Below are positions 37,404 to 49,472 of a stretch of 64,000 bases of DNA, one piece after another (the stretch's first letter is position 1; the number at the start of each line of letters is the position of its first letter). The notes under the pieces are model-generated. The model ran no database searches. It was not told the DNA's origin and was given only the letters and a program-made list of their open reading frames with translations. Both the position numbers and the translations under genes were made by a program. Source of the stretch: Adineta ricciae (taxonomy: Eukaryota; Rotifera; Eurotatoria; Adinetida; Adinetidae); the NCBI GenBank assembly GCA_905250025.1, contig CAJNOJ010000131.1, forward strand, positions 62,001 through 126,000, in the 5' to 3' direction.

Positions 37404-39892
37404 ATGTCGACAACAGTCACACCTACTCCTACGCCAACAACTACACCAGATAATGATATTGAACGGCCTGCATTTCGACCACAAAGGCCACCACCACCAC
37501 CTCCATCCTCATCCATAACTGTACAATCTGAGCCAATATCACCAAACACGCTATATCCAATCCTTGCTGACTGTATATAATCAATCTCCTTGAACTATTA
37601 GCTTGATTGTTTTGTATTCTAGGCGAATCGGACTTCACGAATATCGATCCACGAAATGAGACTCCGTCAGAAGAAAATCGACCAACTCTTCTGTAATATT
37701 CCATCTGCTTACTATTCTTCCGCTTTCAAATCGTATTTCCTTTTGATTAGTAGATTCGCATTTACTGATCTCTTCGATTCATTTAATTATGAGAGTGTTC
37801 GCAACCAAATTCTAACCCGTGAAATGAAAACAAGTCCTTTTACTACTGTCCTATGGCGAATATTTCTCCATTGCTTGCCACGCAGTTCAAGTCAATGGAA
37901 TCAAGCTATCGAGTTATCTCGTGATACTTATGATGAACTCGTTAATGACTATTTTCTTGATTTAAAAAAGATACGAGATCACAATGGTGATGTCGAACAT
38001 CTCAATCATCCACTTTCTCAAGAAGAAAATGTAAATATTCAAGAATTGAACGATCCATTGAGAAGTAATCCGAATTTTTCTCTTAGAGTTTATGGAATCA
38101 ATATTACGTTTATGAAGAATTGAAAGAAAACATCTATCAAGATGTTATACGAACGTAGTATATTCAAAATCGATTGATTTAATATAAAATCTTTCTATTT
38201 CAGTTGTCAAGACATCGATTTTTTTCGACAAAAACACATTCTTGATCTTTTGTTAAAAATTCTCTATATTCATAGTCGACACAATAGTCAATCATGTCCG
38301 TATCGACAAGTAAATCTTCAGAATGGAGCTTCTTATGATTAAACCTTCGATGTTCAGGGCATGCATGAAATTCTCGCTGTTATTGTCTACACTATTCATT
38401 TGGAAAGTCAAGTCATCAATGAATATCCAGAATCAAACGAAATGATGAAAAAACTTTACGATCCACAGTATCTTGCTCATGATGCCTAGTAAATCATTTC
38501 TTTCGTTGTTGATGTTTGAATCTGGAAAGTCTTTATTAGTGCAATCTATGAGAAAATCATGGATCATTTGCAGCCCTTCTATGATTTTAAAACAAACAAT
38601 CCAATCGTCCGTAGAGTAAGAAAATTTTCTTACCGTGAAAATGACTTTTCATTCGCTTGATTCCATAGAATGCTCATTTGAGTGATAATAAGCAAATTTT
38701 ATTTCCTCGATCTAACGATACACAACTTTACTGGAATGATACTGTTATGCGAGTCAATACAATTTATGAACGTTTGAAAGAATGCGATCGTCCACTTTAT
38801 GAACAGTTGCAAGATTTAAGTATCGAACCAACTGTTTACGGAATGTAGGAAAATCACTAACTTTTTCTTGTTTCTTGTATGTTATCCCTTGCAGACGATG
38901 GCTCCGATTGTTATTCGGTCGTGAAATTCCATTCGGTTCGGTTCCAAGTAAAACACGATAACGCTCTGAAAAAAATAAATCTAAAGTTCTGATTCTTCTT
39001 TTTTGCAGCTTTGTGGACAGTGATTTTCTGTTACGATGAATGCTTTGCGTTCGTCGATTATTTCTTTTTGGCACTTCTCATGGAAATCGGACAATTGTGT
39101 ATGTAGTTCGTCTGTGTTTAATGATGATGTTATGAAAACTAATCTTTTGTTTAGTCAAGAAAAATGATATATCTGAATACAGTTTCTGTTTACAATATCT
39201 CATGCAGCCGAACAACATCTCTGATATCGAAGTTGTTATTCAGCAAGCATTAACATTAGAAAAGTTGACGAAAACAAAGGAAGCGCAGCGACTTTCGGCT
39301 AATCTTTCTGCGCAAAACAGCACGGGCAATCGTTCACCGATGGGAGGAGTGCAAAAGTCAGCATCACCGATACAAAACTTTTCGCAAAATCCGCTGATTG
39401 ACGCAACAAAACCAAGTGTACCAACCCCTTCGTTTTTCTCGTCATTACAAGGCGGAAAGAATAATTCTTCGAAAACGCCAATTGAATCTGAAATGAACGT
39501 ATGAATTCTTCTCTTAATTCCTCCAGTCATCCAAACTTTTACGTTTTTGTAGGACAATCCAGGCAAAGAATCACAGATACTCTATGATTCCAATGTTTTC
39601 ATACAGAAATACTGTGCTGAATTCATGAACAAATTCATTACTCGAATAAAAGATCGTTTGTGTAATCTACCTGATACGAAAGAAGATGTGATTATTCAAC
39701 TTACTGGTTTAGAACAGGTACGGACACAATGATTCTTTGCTTTTTCTCGTATTGTATTTCAATGATTTACTTCAGATTGCGAATGTACTCGATGGTACGT
39801 TAACATTCGATGATAATTCTCTTCAAGCGCTGGCGAATTATAAAACAAAAGAAACTTCTGTTCCCAATAACGATCAAAACGATGCCAGTTAA
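37404..39892 (+). CDS. tbc1d5: TBC1D5, Rab7 GTPase-activating protein
   Basis: Rab-GAP that acts with retromer on late endosomes and autophagosomes. Thirteen exons: 37404-37572, 37623-37692, 37751-38030, 38087-38154, 38204-38309, 38358-38488, 38540-38615, 38669-38844, 38895-38947, 39009-39098, 39155-39498, 39553-39717, 39776-39892, giving 614 aa. The TBC domain is complete with the arginine-finger motif IYQDVIRT and glutamine-finger YRQGMHE. Family-specific blocks are SLWNQYY, QDIDFFRQKHIL, HDAYAIYEKIMDHLQPF and YGIRWLRLLFGREIPF. The N-terminus is Pro/Thr-rich. Two places read wrongly without splicing: the 56-nt intron 38031-38086 and the exon ending 38488, where GCC TAG looks like a stop but a 51-nt intron ending TTATTAG restores AYAIYEK. 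The downstream part is a Gln/Ser-rich tail plus a helical C-terminus. Confidence 0.9.
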
Positions 39893-41242
39893 TATTCCTA
39901 TCAAAGCCGATTCTTAACTGTAAATGAACGATTTCAATATTCTTTCTTTCTTTCTTTTATGTGAAATCTAATACCGAGTGAAATCTGATTGTATTTTTTC
40001 TTCTCGAATGAGCAAGACAGTATACTTCGCGTGATTGGGTATATACATCATTAATATACTGATTCCAACAATGACTGTACTTACTACTATGTACAATAGT
40101 AACGTTCGGCTTGATTTGATCAATAAACATGTTCTGTCTCACTTTCTCTTTTGTTCGAGTTAATGAACGACGTGTTGTACCAGTTGGTTGGACAAAGTTC
40201 CATATGAAAATTAATCAAAACTTCAATTGACAAGATTTCTTGCGAATAATGGTTCACTGGTCATTTTGACTTCTTTTCTTTCTATCTATCTCATCACCAT
40301 CGATTTTTCTTTGTCTTACAAGCAATTCGATCAAATATATGTTGTTATTTTTCCTTGGCATTGAATGAAGATACAACCATATTGACACAGTCTGTATCAA
40401 TTGTGTCTCATTTGGCTTATTCTGTATAATGACAGATGGCAAGGCACTTGAGAATAAGAATGAGATTGAACACTCATATTTCTGTTCTTTTTCTTCGCGA
40501 ACGCCTGTTGTTTCCTCATTTGACCAATCTCTCATATTTAACACCGACAATCATCATCATTATCATTAACTATAGTAGTCATAAATNTATACACACATAT
40601 ATATATATATCAATACGTATTGATAAGAAACAATAAATAGGTGTCTCAATACTCACGCATTGCATCATTGTTACAATCATATTGATAAAGATCTATTACT
40701 GATGAGCAGGAAGAGAAAGAGTCAATGTTCGATTATTTTCATTTCATCTTCAACGATCACTTTTGCTCTTTTCCTTTATCAAATCTCTCATCTTGTTATG
40801 GTCATTTGTCGTTCTCTTTCATATTTTCACTTTTTTCTTCTTCCGGTTGGCCATCTCGCGCATTCACTTTGTTGATGTGTTCGCATGTCACAGACAAAAG
40901 ACAACTATAAGCGGTTTTGTCATTCTGTCTTTTTTGTCACAGGTACAAATTCTAATTGAGTTTGAAGTTTCTTTTTCTTTTCTCTCGTTTCAACTTAAGT
41001 ACAAGAAAAAAGTCGGAAAACGAGCGATCAATACGATTGTACATTATTTCTCGGGTTCTATTTTCTCTTTTTTTTTCTGTTACTAAGAACTTCCTTTTCC
41101 TCTTTTCTCTCTTTTGCCTGCTTGATTTCTAATTATTTCTTCATTCTAGATGATAAATCGAAATCAGTTTCAGTCAAATAATGATAGTATTCTTTTGCTT
41201 ATTAAATCATCTTAAACAGTGGACATTTATTGAAAATCTATA
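39893..41242. other. Spacer between TBC1D5 and integrin alpha
   Basis: 1.35 kb with no supported gene; contains N at 40587 beside an AT dinucleotide tract (about 40597-40608) and pyrimidine-rich runs. Probably includes the integrin promoter. Several open frames on both strands have low-complexity Ser/Phe-rich translations and no family resemblance. Confidence 0.4.
40587..40587. other. Single N near AT microsatellite
   Basis: Ambiguous base just before a TATACACACATATATATAT tract. Unlike the other two Ns, I found no repeat flanking it; likely a low-complexity break. Confidence 0.8.
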
Positions 41243-44200
41243 ATGTTATTCTTTCTGCTGACATTTCTCTCGTGTATATCTTCACTTTATTCATTCAATT
41301 ATCAGACCGTTGAACACTGGAGATATTTGAGACAAGATAAACCAACACAAAAAGCATCGTATTTCGGCTATTCATTAGCTGTGCATAGATCAAGGTAGAA
41401 AACAGAAGGATTTCGTTGATTCAAAAACAAAAATTCTTTCTCTTTTGTTGCAGTTTACTAGTCGGTGCACCTCGTGATCATTCACCTCATGATATTATAG
41501 CCCGACGTGGAACCGTATGGAAATGTGAGTTTCATCCGGACAGTTACTGTCAACGTTTACCATTTCGTCGTGATGGTAAGATGAAAGACTAAAGATAAAA
41601 TGTGATTTTAATGCTTATTATTCCAGGTGAAGCTAATGTTCGTGTTGGTACTTCATTTGACAATAAAACTGATCAATGGTTAGGTGCTTCATTAGCTGCA
41701 AATGATGGCAATATAATCGTAAAATATTCATTTAATCGTTTCATTCGAATCAATGTAATTACTTTACATTTAGGCTGGTGCACCATTTCTTAAACATCGT
41801 ATAAACGATGGACACAGCCTCGAGTATGAGATACCAGGTGGCGCACTTATTGGAAAATATGGCACATCATTATCAATGAAAGAGAGTACACAAATATTTT
41901 CTCCATCGTTTCTTAATTGGCGTATGTCATGTCTACGACTTTAGGTTTTTTGTTTGCCGGTTAAAGTAAATAAATATCTTTTTACTAGATTCTCGAAATT
42001 ACAATCAAGAAGGTTATGGCGAATTCGGTTTTCAAGTGGCGTTGAGTCGAAAACCCGAACGGATAATCATCACAGCACCAGGCTCATTTTATTTTCGAGG
42101 TAACAAAGAAATATAATCATTTTTAGAAAAACTCATTGGACTTTCCATAGGCGGAGTGCATTCAATTCCAATTATGGACAAGAATTGGGTTGATACGAGA
42201 CATCCTTTCACTTCTCCACATTACAAATGGCGTGACGCCGGATGGCTTCGATATCCATCAAATTATTCGTCGAATGAATACGATGATTGGTGTTATCGAG
42301 GTTATGCTTTGGCACTTGGAAATTTTAACAATGATGATAATCAAGGTAACGAAACAAATGTTTTATCAATTGGACTCAAAGAGATGATTTTCGAATAGAA
42401 TTAGTTGTTAGTATCCCAAAGTTACATAATTATCGTGGAGCAGTGGAAATTATGAACAGTAATCTGGAAGAACGTTCGATACGAACGTTGAATGGCTCCC
42501 AAATGGGAGAGTACTTTGGTGCATCGTTATGTGTTGTTGATATTAACAATGATGGGTAAATTTTCATGGAATTTTACCGATTGTCTGTAGTTTACTGTCG
42601 ATTTTCATGTAGATTGGACGATTTGCTGGTCGGTGCGCCTCTATATACGGTAAAGAAGGATGCGCGGATCATTCCGGATGCCGGTCGAATAGTGATATAC
42701 CATCAAACACCGGAGGTTAGATTTCATCTTGAAATATTGAAAGAATTTCGCATAAATTTTATTTAGCATAAACTTATACGAAAACAAACTATTGAAGGAA
42801 CACGTGAAGGTGGACGATTTGGACATGCGATAACGAATTTAGGTGATATTGATAAAGATGGTTACAATGGTAAAAAAGATATTCAGATAGACTTGTTTTT
42901 AAGCTTGTTTTGTATAGATGTTGCTATTTCCATGCCATTTGGTCATCAGAATTCTTCGAATACTGTTTATATTTATCGTGGATCAAAAGATGGATTGATT
43001 ATTCCTCCGACCCAGGTGAATTTTACGGATTCATCAAAGAAAAATATCGATGATCGATTTTAGATTCTTCAAAAACCATCATTGAAAGGTTTCGGATGGG
43101 CAATTCAAGGTCAATTTGATTATGATAATAATGGCTATTTAGGTATAATATTTCAGAGGGAAAAAATCACCTTCGAACATTTCCTTTTCTTCTTTCCTCA
43201 AATTATAGATTTAGCCGTGAGCAGTATTCATTCAGAAACAGTTGCTATCATCTTGTATGTAATTGAAAGTCATTTCCATTCACTAATTTTTCCGTTTCTA
43301 AAGGTCACGACCTGTGTTACGTTTACAAACCAAATTAAGTCATAGCTCGTCAACGATTCCACTTAATTGTACGTTGCGAAGTGACGATGCATGGTAAGAG
43401 AAAGCAAATGAATATTTCCGATGATTTTCTTTGTCTTCATAGTTTTGTCCTGAGCATATGTATCTACCTGGTGGACAACAATTATAAACCATCTAAACGT
43501 GACAGTATGTTGAATCAATATGAGTTTCATTCGAGAGTGAATGTTTTTCTTTAGCGTTGACGTATGAAATACAATTGGATAAAGATAAAAATCAAGCGGA
43601 TAAACGTTTGTACTTTCGCGAATCGTACAAACCATCGAAAAAACGACAATTGAGATTAGCTGATCGTGTTTGTCATGATTATTCTTTATATATGAAAGTG
43701 AGTTACTTAAGCAGAATGAATCTGGTCGGAATGTCTCGATCCATGTAGGATGATGTCAGTGATAAACTGAAACCAATTCGTATACACATGGAGTATACGT
43801 TGTCGTCCAAGTCAGACCCGAATCTTGTTCCACCAATGCTCGATCCAGCGAATTCTTCGTTTAGTTATAACGTATGAAACGTTTGATTGAAGAAAGTTTT
43901 GTTGTTTTTTATCTCGAAATTTTAGATTCCAATTCAAAAAGATTGTGGACCGGACGATATTTGCATATCAAATCTCAACATATCCACCACAAAGTATAGT
44001 TAACCAGAGAATATTAGTGATCAATTCTTGATTTGTTGAATAGATCTCCTAATATTTATAAAGTTGGTTTAACAAAAAAGATTCTGCTCAATATCAATGT
44101 AACAAATACCGGAGAAAATGCTTATGATACCAAGTGTTTCATACAATTACCTACTGGGGTTGAATATGTCAGTGCGAATTCAAGTTCGATCGTAAGACTA

Positions 44201-47200
44201 GCCTTCACTTGAAAAGGAAAAGTGAAAAATTTGTTTTGTTATTTGATTAGAGAAATCTCTACTGTAATCTGATGAAGCAATCAGATCGAATTATCGTTTG
44301 TCAACTCGGCAATCCACTCTTAGCGAATACCAATGTAAGTCAATTTCAATTTAAGAGATCTGTCACTCGACGAAATGATTAGGTATCGTTGCAAATCCAT
44401 ACCGCTGTGAATAATTATTCAGTAATTCAATCTGACCCATTAATATTTCATATCAATGTGACAAGGTCAGTTTTCTACAATCAAACCTACTTTAATTACA
44501 CCGTGATAACATTTAGCGATAACCCTGACTCGAAGAAATTGTCAGCAGAAATTTCTATACCGATATATAGCACACCGGAATTGGTCTTGAGCGGGTAAGA
44601 CATTGCATTTTATCAAATATCTTTAATTCTCAAATTTTGCCGGTTTTAGCGTTGCTAAACCTGAACAAATCGCAACAGATACATCCGATAATGTACTTGT
44701 CAGATACGCGTCCAGCTCGAAAACAAACGATCTCGAAATTATCCACACGTACACGCTACATAATCGAGGACCAAGCGATGCAAAACGTACAGAAATCAAA
44801 CTTATGTGGCCAATGCTCCCATCCGTAGCGTTCGATCAGCGGTCACCCTTATTGTACGGTATCGATCTTCCAAATATCATCCGTGTATCAGACCCAAAAG
44901 CTAACAAAGATCGATGTCATATTTATCATTCGGTAAGTCAAAATTCCTCTACGAAAATGCGAAAAATCAAACTGTACATGTCTTAGTCGTCGTATCAAGC
45001 TCCACTAATAGAAAATGAACCGAAACCTCAACAACAGTCATTTCTTGAAAAATTTCGTCCACCGATTACAAACAATCCTATTCTACAAGAACTCCCTACA
45101 TCTGATCGACCGGTTGAATCTTCAACTCCGATATTCTGCCACGGACCACTATGTAAAACATTCATTTGCTACATCGATACATTACCTATCGGTCATAGTG
45201 TATTAATTCAATTAAAAGCAACCTTACGGCACAACCAATTTCAATCAGTAAGATCGAATACAGGAGATATGAAAGTTGAATTCTTCGGACGTTGTTTTTT
45301 TTATTAGAAAATTCAACGGTCAAAACCATTTATCATCGTATCCAATGCCAGTGCACAAGTTCGAGAACTTCCATTCAACTTTTCTCGAACGAAACTTCAA
45401 AAGCAACCGAGTGTTCAGTCGAAAGTATGTAATTTTTATTCAAAACTATTCAATAGGCTTTCGCATACAGACAAGTCGAGTTTAAACTCGATTACCTCGT
45501 GTCTGATGTCGATGTTTACGTTTCTGAAAGCATAAAATCCGATAAAATGCTTCACGAAATTTCACATGTAAACATGAGTAAAGAAATGGATTTAATGTTG
45601 AATTGAACCATAATAACCAAAAGGTGATTTCATAGATTAACGTTGGGATGCATTTATCTTCTTGTTTACATAATGCACGAATTAATGTTAGTAATGTATA
45701 CGGACACCAACAGATAACGAATGCGAAAACGAGAACGAAAAGATTTTTCGCCGCACGCCGATCCCGAACTAATGCCGATACTTTCGAATGTTTTCGCGAT
45801 AGACCAAGATCTGATACACGAGGTGCATGAGCAGTGAGGAAAGTTTCATAGTGACCATTTCTTTGTAGTTTTAAAGTGTTGCTTCGTACAAGTCCACGCG
45901 AACGTCGCCGAATATTAATATAAACGAGCAGATTGAGAGTAATTAGACTAAAGAATGGAACGAAAAATTCCACACATGCTGTTGTAACAAGATATAGAAA
46001 ATGTTTAGCAAACGGTGGATGACACGTGTGGTGTTGATATGGGTCATTACCAGGCAACCAATCCCATAAGATTATAGCAGGGCCTATAGAATAGAAAGAG
46101 AGATGTTTTCTTTCGCAAAGAATATATTCAAGTTGTACCGTAGTTGAGTAGGGCAATGATCCATGTTCCAAAAATGAACTTTAATGCACGTTGAATGGAG
46201 ATATTCGATAGATAGTCTAAACCTTTGGAAACCATTTGATATCGATCATATGAAATCACCACAATACACAGAGTCGATGCTGAACCGACAACGTAATCGA
46301 ACACTAACCATAATTTGCACAGATGGTAACCGAGATACCATTCATCAAAGATAAATTTGTGTGCGTAAAGTGGAATGCTAGAAGGTAAAGAGATCATTTC
46401 TTAATGACGGAAAAGGGAAGAGATTTTCGAGCAATTTCCTTGTATAATCGGATATCCCGACATGTCAACAGCCCAGCCAGAAGATTGTTTCGAAAGAAAC
46501 AGTAAAAGTCAGACACTTCCTTACTTTTAATTAAACACGCATGCATGATTAGTATCACATAGGGAAAGTCTCTCTCAGAACTTACCAGATAAGTCCAACA
46601 AGTAGATCTGCGATTGATAGATTGAGAATAAAGCAATTGGAATAACTTCGTATTCTCGGATCGCATATAAACGCAATGATCACTAATAAGTTACCCGTTA
46701 CGGTTAGCAGCGTCATGAAGCAAACCAAGCAGATGAGAGTAATTGTTGTTACTTTCGATAAGACAAATTCGTTTGAATATGTCGAATTCGAGAATATTAG
46801 TGAGGAGAGATTTGAAGATGTCAAATTGGAATAGGTAGAAGTGCTCGAATCGACTTCGTTGATGAAAGTAAACCATGTTGAATTCATTGCCATTCGTTAT
46901 TGGAGTAGATTCATCTGAAATAATTTTCAAGAATTACATGTCGATGGAGGATAATAAGAAAAAATGAGAAGGAAAAACGATTCGGATTCTTTCACCTTTC
47001 CCTTCGATGTGTTTCTTTGATATTTTCATCAATAAATGAAAATAACTAGCAAAATAAGTTAATAAAATGAGTTATTAGCAGAGCACGAAAGATTTTCTTT
47101 ACAATAGGAAAGATATTTTCTTCGCGTGACTCAGTATTCTTGACAATTATCATGGTGATCTTACACTATACAACTGCAAATGTCATAGTTGTGTGTCAGT

Positions 47201-48983
47201 AGACAAAATCTAGCGTATTATTTTCTTAAAAGAGAGAATATCTAGTATTTCTTACGGTATTTCCAAGCCGAAGAAAATATCTGATTAGAAATCTCTTTAA
47301 GCATATATGCTGTTAAATAAGGCGAACTACATTGTTGAGGAAGATCTTTAAAAAAAGACGATTAGGCAGAAAATCTCAATGATTTCTGCTCCAACAGGTT
47401 GTTTATTTTTATCCTAGAGAAAAATCGCTACCGGTAAACATACATTCTGACTTCACTGTGAAAAACAAAGAAAAGAACTGATATTGTGCACTAATTGTCA
47501 GCAAATAATGCATGTAGTGAAAGCAAAACAAAATAAAATAATTGACACGATCTGTTCAATAAAGAGAATAACATGTAAAAAACAAACGAATACCATAAAA
47601 AGATTTGTCTTCAACCGCTTCACTTTTTCCGAACAACTGTTCGTTCTCATGTAACATCATTACTTTCGACTGTTGTCTTTCAAATAATTGAGACAACAAT
47701 TACTCACTGTTTGATAAGGTACATTCTACTTAATTGATAAGAAATCGCACAGATCGATCAAGAAACAGTTTTCTCAACTCTGTTGAATAGAATTCTTTCG
47801 TTCGACTTTACCGAAATGGATCTTCTTTTGCTAAATACGATTGCTAAACTAGCTTTGTTTATTTTGATTAGTAGTAATTAATGATCTCTAGTAATAGTAT
47901 GGCAAATATATGAAGAAAGATAAGTACTGGCTTTGAATATCGACAACAACTAATGTGATGATAGTTATACGAGTCAATTGATTCTTAGAGATAAAACCTA
48001 AGAGCAAGATGATCTCTGATTTTTGTCAATGTGTGGGAGAGAAATTTGTTAGTTACGTACATGAGATGCTTTTGGGATAATAAAAAAATAGCTCGAGTTG
48101 ATATCTCATCTGACAAGATTTGCTTGTATCGAGTGATTAGGACAAATAATCAACAAAATAACGTTCTTCATTTCGCTGGAATACAAACAGTGAATCTAGG
48201 CGGAGAGAAAGCTTTCCAGTGTAATTACTTGTGCGTAATAAACGATTAATCGCTTCCATCTTTTGCAAATGCAACTCCAACGATTTCCTGTTGACAACAA
48301 AGATTAGTGAAAAAGAGCGTTGATTAACTCCATGTCAATTGTGTCCATTTTTAATGTCTCGTCACTTTTCTTGCACTGCTGATTACAAATGTCATACTTA
48401 AGAATAATGAGGAAAGAAACAAAATCCCTCAAATTAGTTCGATGTCAGGATATTTTTCCCCTGAGCACTATGAAAAAGATCCGAGCGTGATAAGTACTTC
48501 AGATGGTGCTTAAAAGTTGAACGTGTTATTCTCTTTTTTTTCAGCTTGAGACTCAAATTCCGCCGGTAGTTGAACGATCATCACAAAATTGGCTCTGGCT
48601 TATCGGTCTAAGTATTACGGCTGGCGTTATACTTCTCATCGTTCTCGTGGGTGTTCTCTGGTGTGTAAGTATCGTTAAACCATTCGTTTGCCGTCATTAG
48701 AAGCAATCATCTTTGCCTATTTCAGTGTGGTTTCTTCAAACGAAACCGACCACAATATTCTGCTGCTTCTCGTGACGTTTCTCAATCCAATGAAGATCAA
48801 TATCAACTGTCACCTTCGTATACTCCAGGAAAGGTCGCTTTTCAAACAGATAGTGAAGAAATCTCAAGTGATGACAATGAAATGATGATTCAAAACTCTG
48901 GCGATAGTCTTCCCATCGTCATCCCACAGAATTCCGCACATTTCATCCAACAACAACAATACAAAAGTCCCTATAACTACTAA
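41243..48983 (+). CDS. Integrin alpha subunit
   Basis: Cell-matrix adhesion receptor. Twenty-five exons: 41243-41394, 41454-41575, 41627-41718, 41774-41921, 41989-42099, 42151-42345, 42399-42555, 42613-42715, 42767-42869, 42918-43015, 43064-43142, 43209-43254, 43304-43393, 43443-43504, 43555-43697, 43749-43871, 43926-43993, 44044-44191, 44251-44334, 44383-44594, 44650-44932, 44987-45247, 45308-45424, 48545-48664, 48726-48983. Total 1124 aa, phases consistent. Signal peptide MLFFLLTFLSCISSLYS; FG-GAP beta-propeller with three Ca-binding loops (DINNDGLDDLLVG, DIDKDGYNDVAIS, DYDNNGYLDLAVS) and no inserted I domain; thigh/calf region with DCGPDDIC; TM (WLWLIGLSITAGVILLIV) followed by GFFKR, the alpha-subunit hallmark. 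The exon ending 44594 may contain an extra in-frame 51-nt intron (44466-44516). The 3.1-kb intron before the TM exon encloses an antisense GPCR gene. Confidence 0.92.
45482..46893 (-). CDS. Histamine H3/H4-like amine GPCR, nested in integrin intron
   Basis: Class A seven-helix receptor. Three exons: 46893-46586, 46377-46139, 46083-45482, giving 382 aa. The N-terminus has several N-glycosylation sequons (NST, NLT, NLS). TM1-TM2 carry GNLLVI and NLSIADLLVG. The first junction makes LICIPLYAHKF. TM3 has CKLWLVFDY with the amine-binding Asp and an SYDRY (DRY) end. Other marks are the GPAIILWDWLPG segment, KNLFVLVFAFVICWCPYTLL (CWxP) and NSTLNPFLYS (NPxxY). The CKLWLVxDY, LYGPAIL-like and FWLLWxNSxxNPxLY pattern is closest to histamine H3/H4 and related muscarinic-type receptors; the true ligand is unknown. 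Introns are 208 and 55 nt. The whole gene lies antisense within the 45425-48544 intron of the integrin alpha gene. A short uORF precedes the start. Confidence 0.88.
46897..46914 (-). promoter_or_regulatory. Six-codon upstream ORF of the GPCR mRNA
   Basis: Directly after a splice acceptor (ATTTCAG) the 5' leader reads ATGAATCTACTCCAATAA, a five-residue peptide plus stop. It ends three bases before the receptor's own ATG (46893). Such a uORF could limit receptor translation; whether it is used is not shown by sequence alone. Confidence 0.5.
46915..48544. other. Remainder of the large integrin intron
   Basis: 1.6 kb between the GPCR 5' leader and the integrin TM exon. It presumably contains the GPCR promoter and first non-coding exon. 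No protein-coding exon of the integrin is needed here because 45424 and 48545 join in phase. A 72-codon plus frame (48031-48249) has no family resemblance. Confidence 0.5.
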
Positions 48984-49472
48984 ACATGACATTTTTCAGT
49001 TTTTTTTAATCTTTTTATTTAAATATCTATATCCGTATAAGTCATTGCTTGTTTTTCTATCTATTTTTTTTGACGTGAGAATAATGACAATCGAAAACGA
49101 AATCGACCGAGTGTTTTTTTTTATTGATCGTATCATTGACGAGAAGATGCGAATACGAGTGAAACAACAACAAAAAATATTTGAATGACTGGCGTTTTTT
49201 TCAATAACAAAGTAGCATGTGTGCATCAATATGTTTGGTTGTCACGGATTTCTCAAATGAAATACTGCTAATGTTTGGTCTTCGAGCAATTCATCTCTTC
49301 GATCGATGAAAAAATGTCTCACATGAAGACGAAGAAAGGAAAAAAAGAAACGGAATAGTAATCGATAATGCTTGCTGATTTCTCAACTTAAATTCTTACA
49401 GAACAAAACGTTTTCATTGTTTGATCACTAGAAACATCCAACGCTCTTGCTTTGTAGTGAAGATTTCAACAA
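48984..49472. other. Spacer between integrin alpha and tektin-like gene
   Basis: About 490 bases holding the integrin 3' UTR and the next gene's 5' region. T-rich runs only; no gene seen. Confidence 0.4.

Noticed and set aside
38031-38123. Continuation of the TBC1D5 exon past 38030 as coding
   Set aside because: It stops soon after. The intron 38031-38086 with a TTTTTCTCTTAG acceptor yields SLWNQYY, the conserved block.
38481-38540. Apparent TAG stop and frameshift in TBC1D5 suggesting a pseudogene
   Set aside because: A 51-nt intron 38489-38539 ending in TTATTAG restores the frame as HDAYAIYEK, which matches the family.
45276-45600. Plus-strand reading frame running past 45424 toward a longer integrin exon
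   Set aside because: It is antisense to GPCR coding sequence and shows no integrin similarity; 45424 is a proper GTATGT donor in phase with 48545.
48031-48249. 72-codon plus ORF inside the large integrin intron
   Set aside because: No family resemblance and not needed to join flanking exons.
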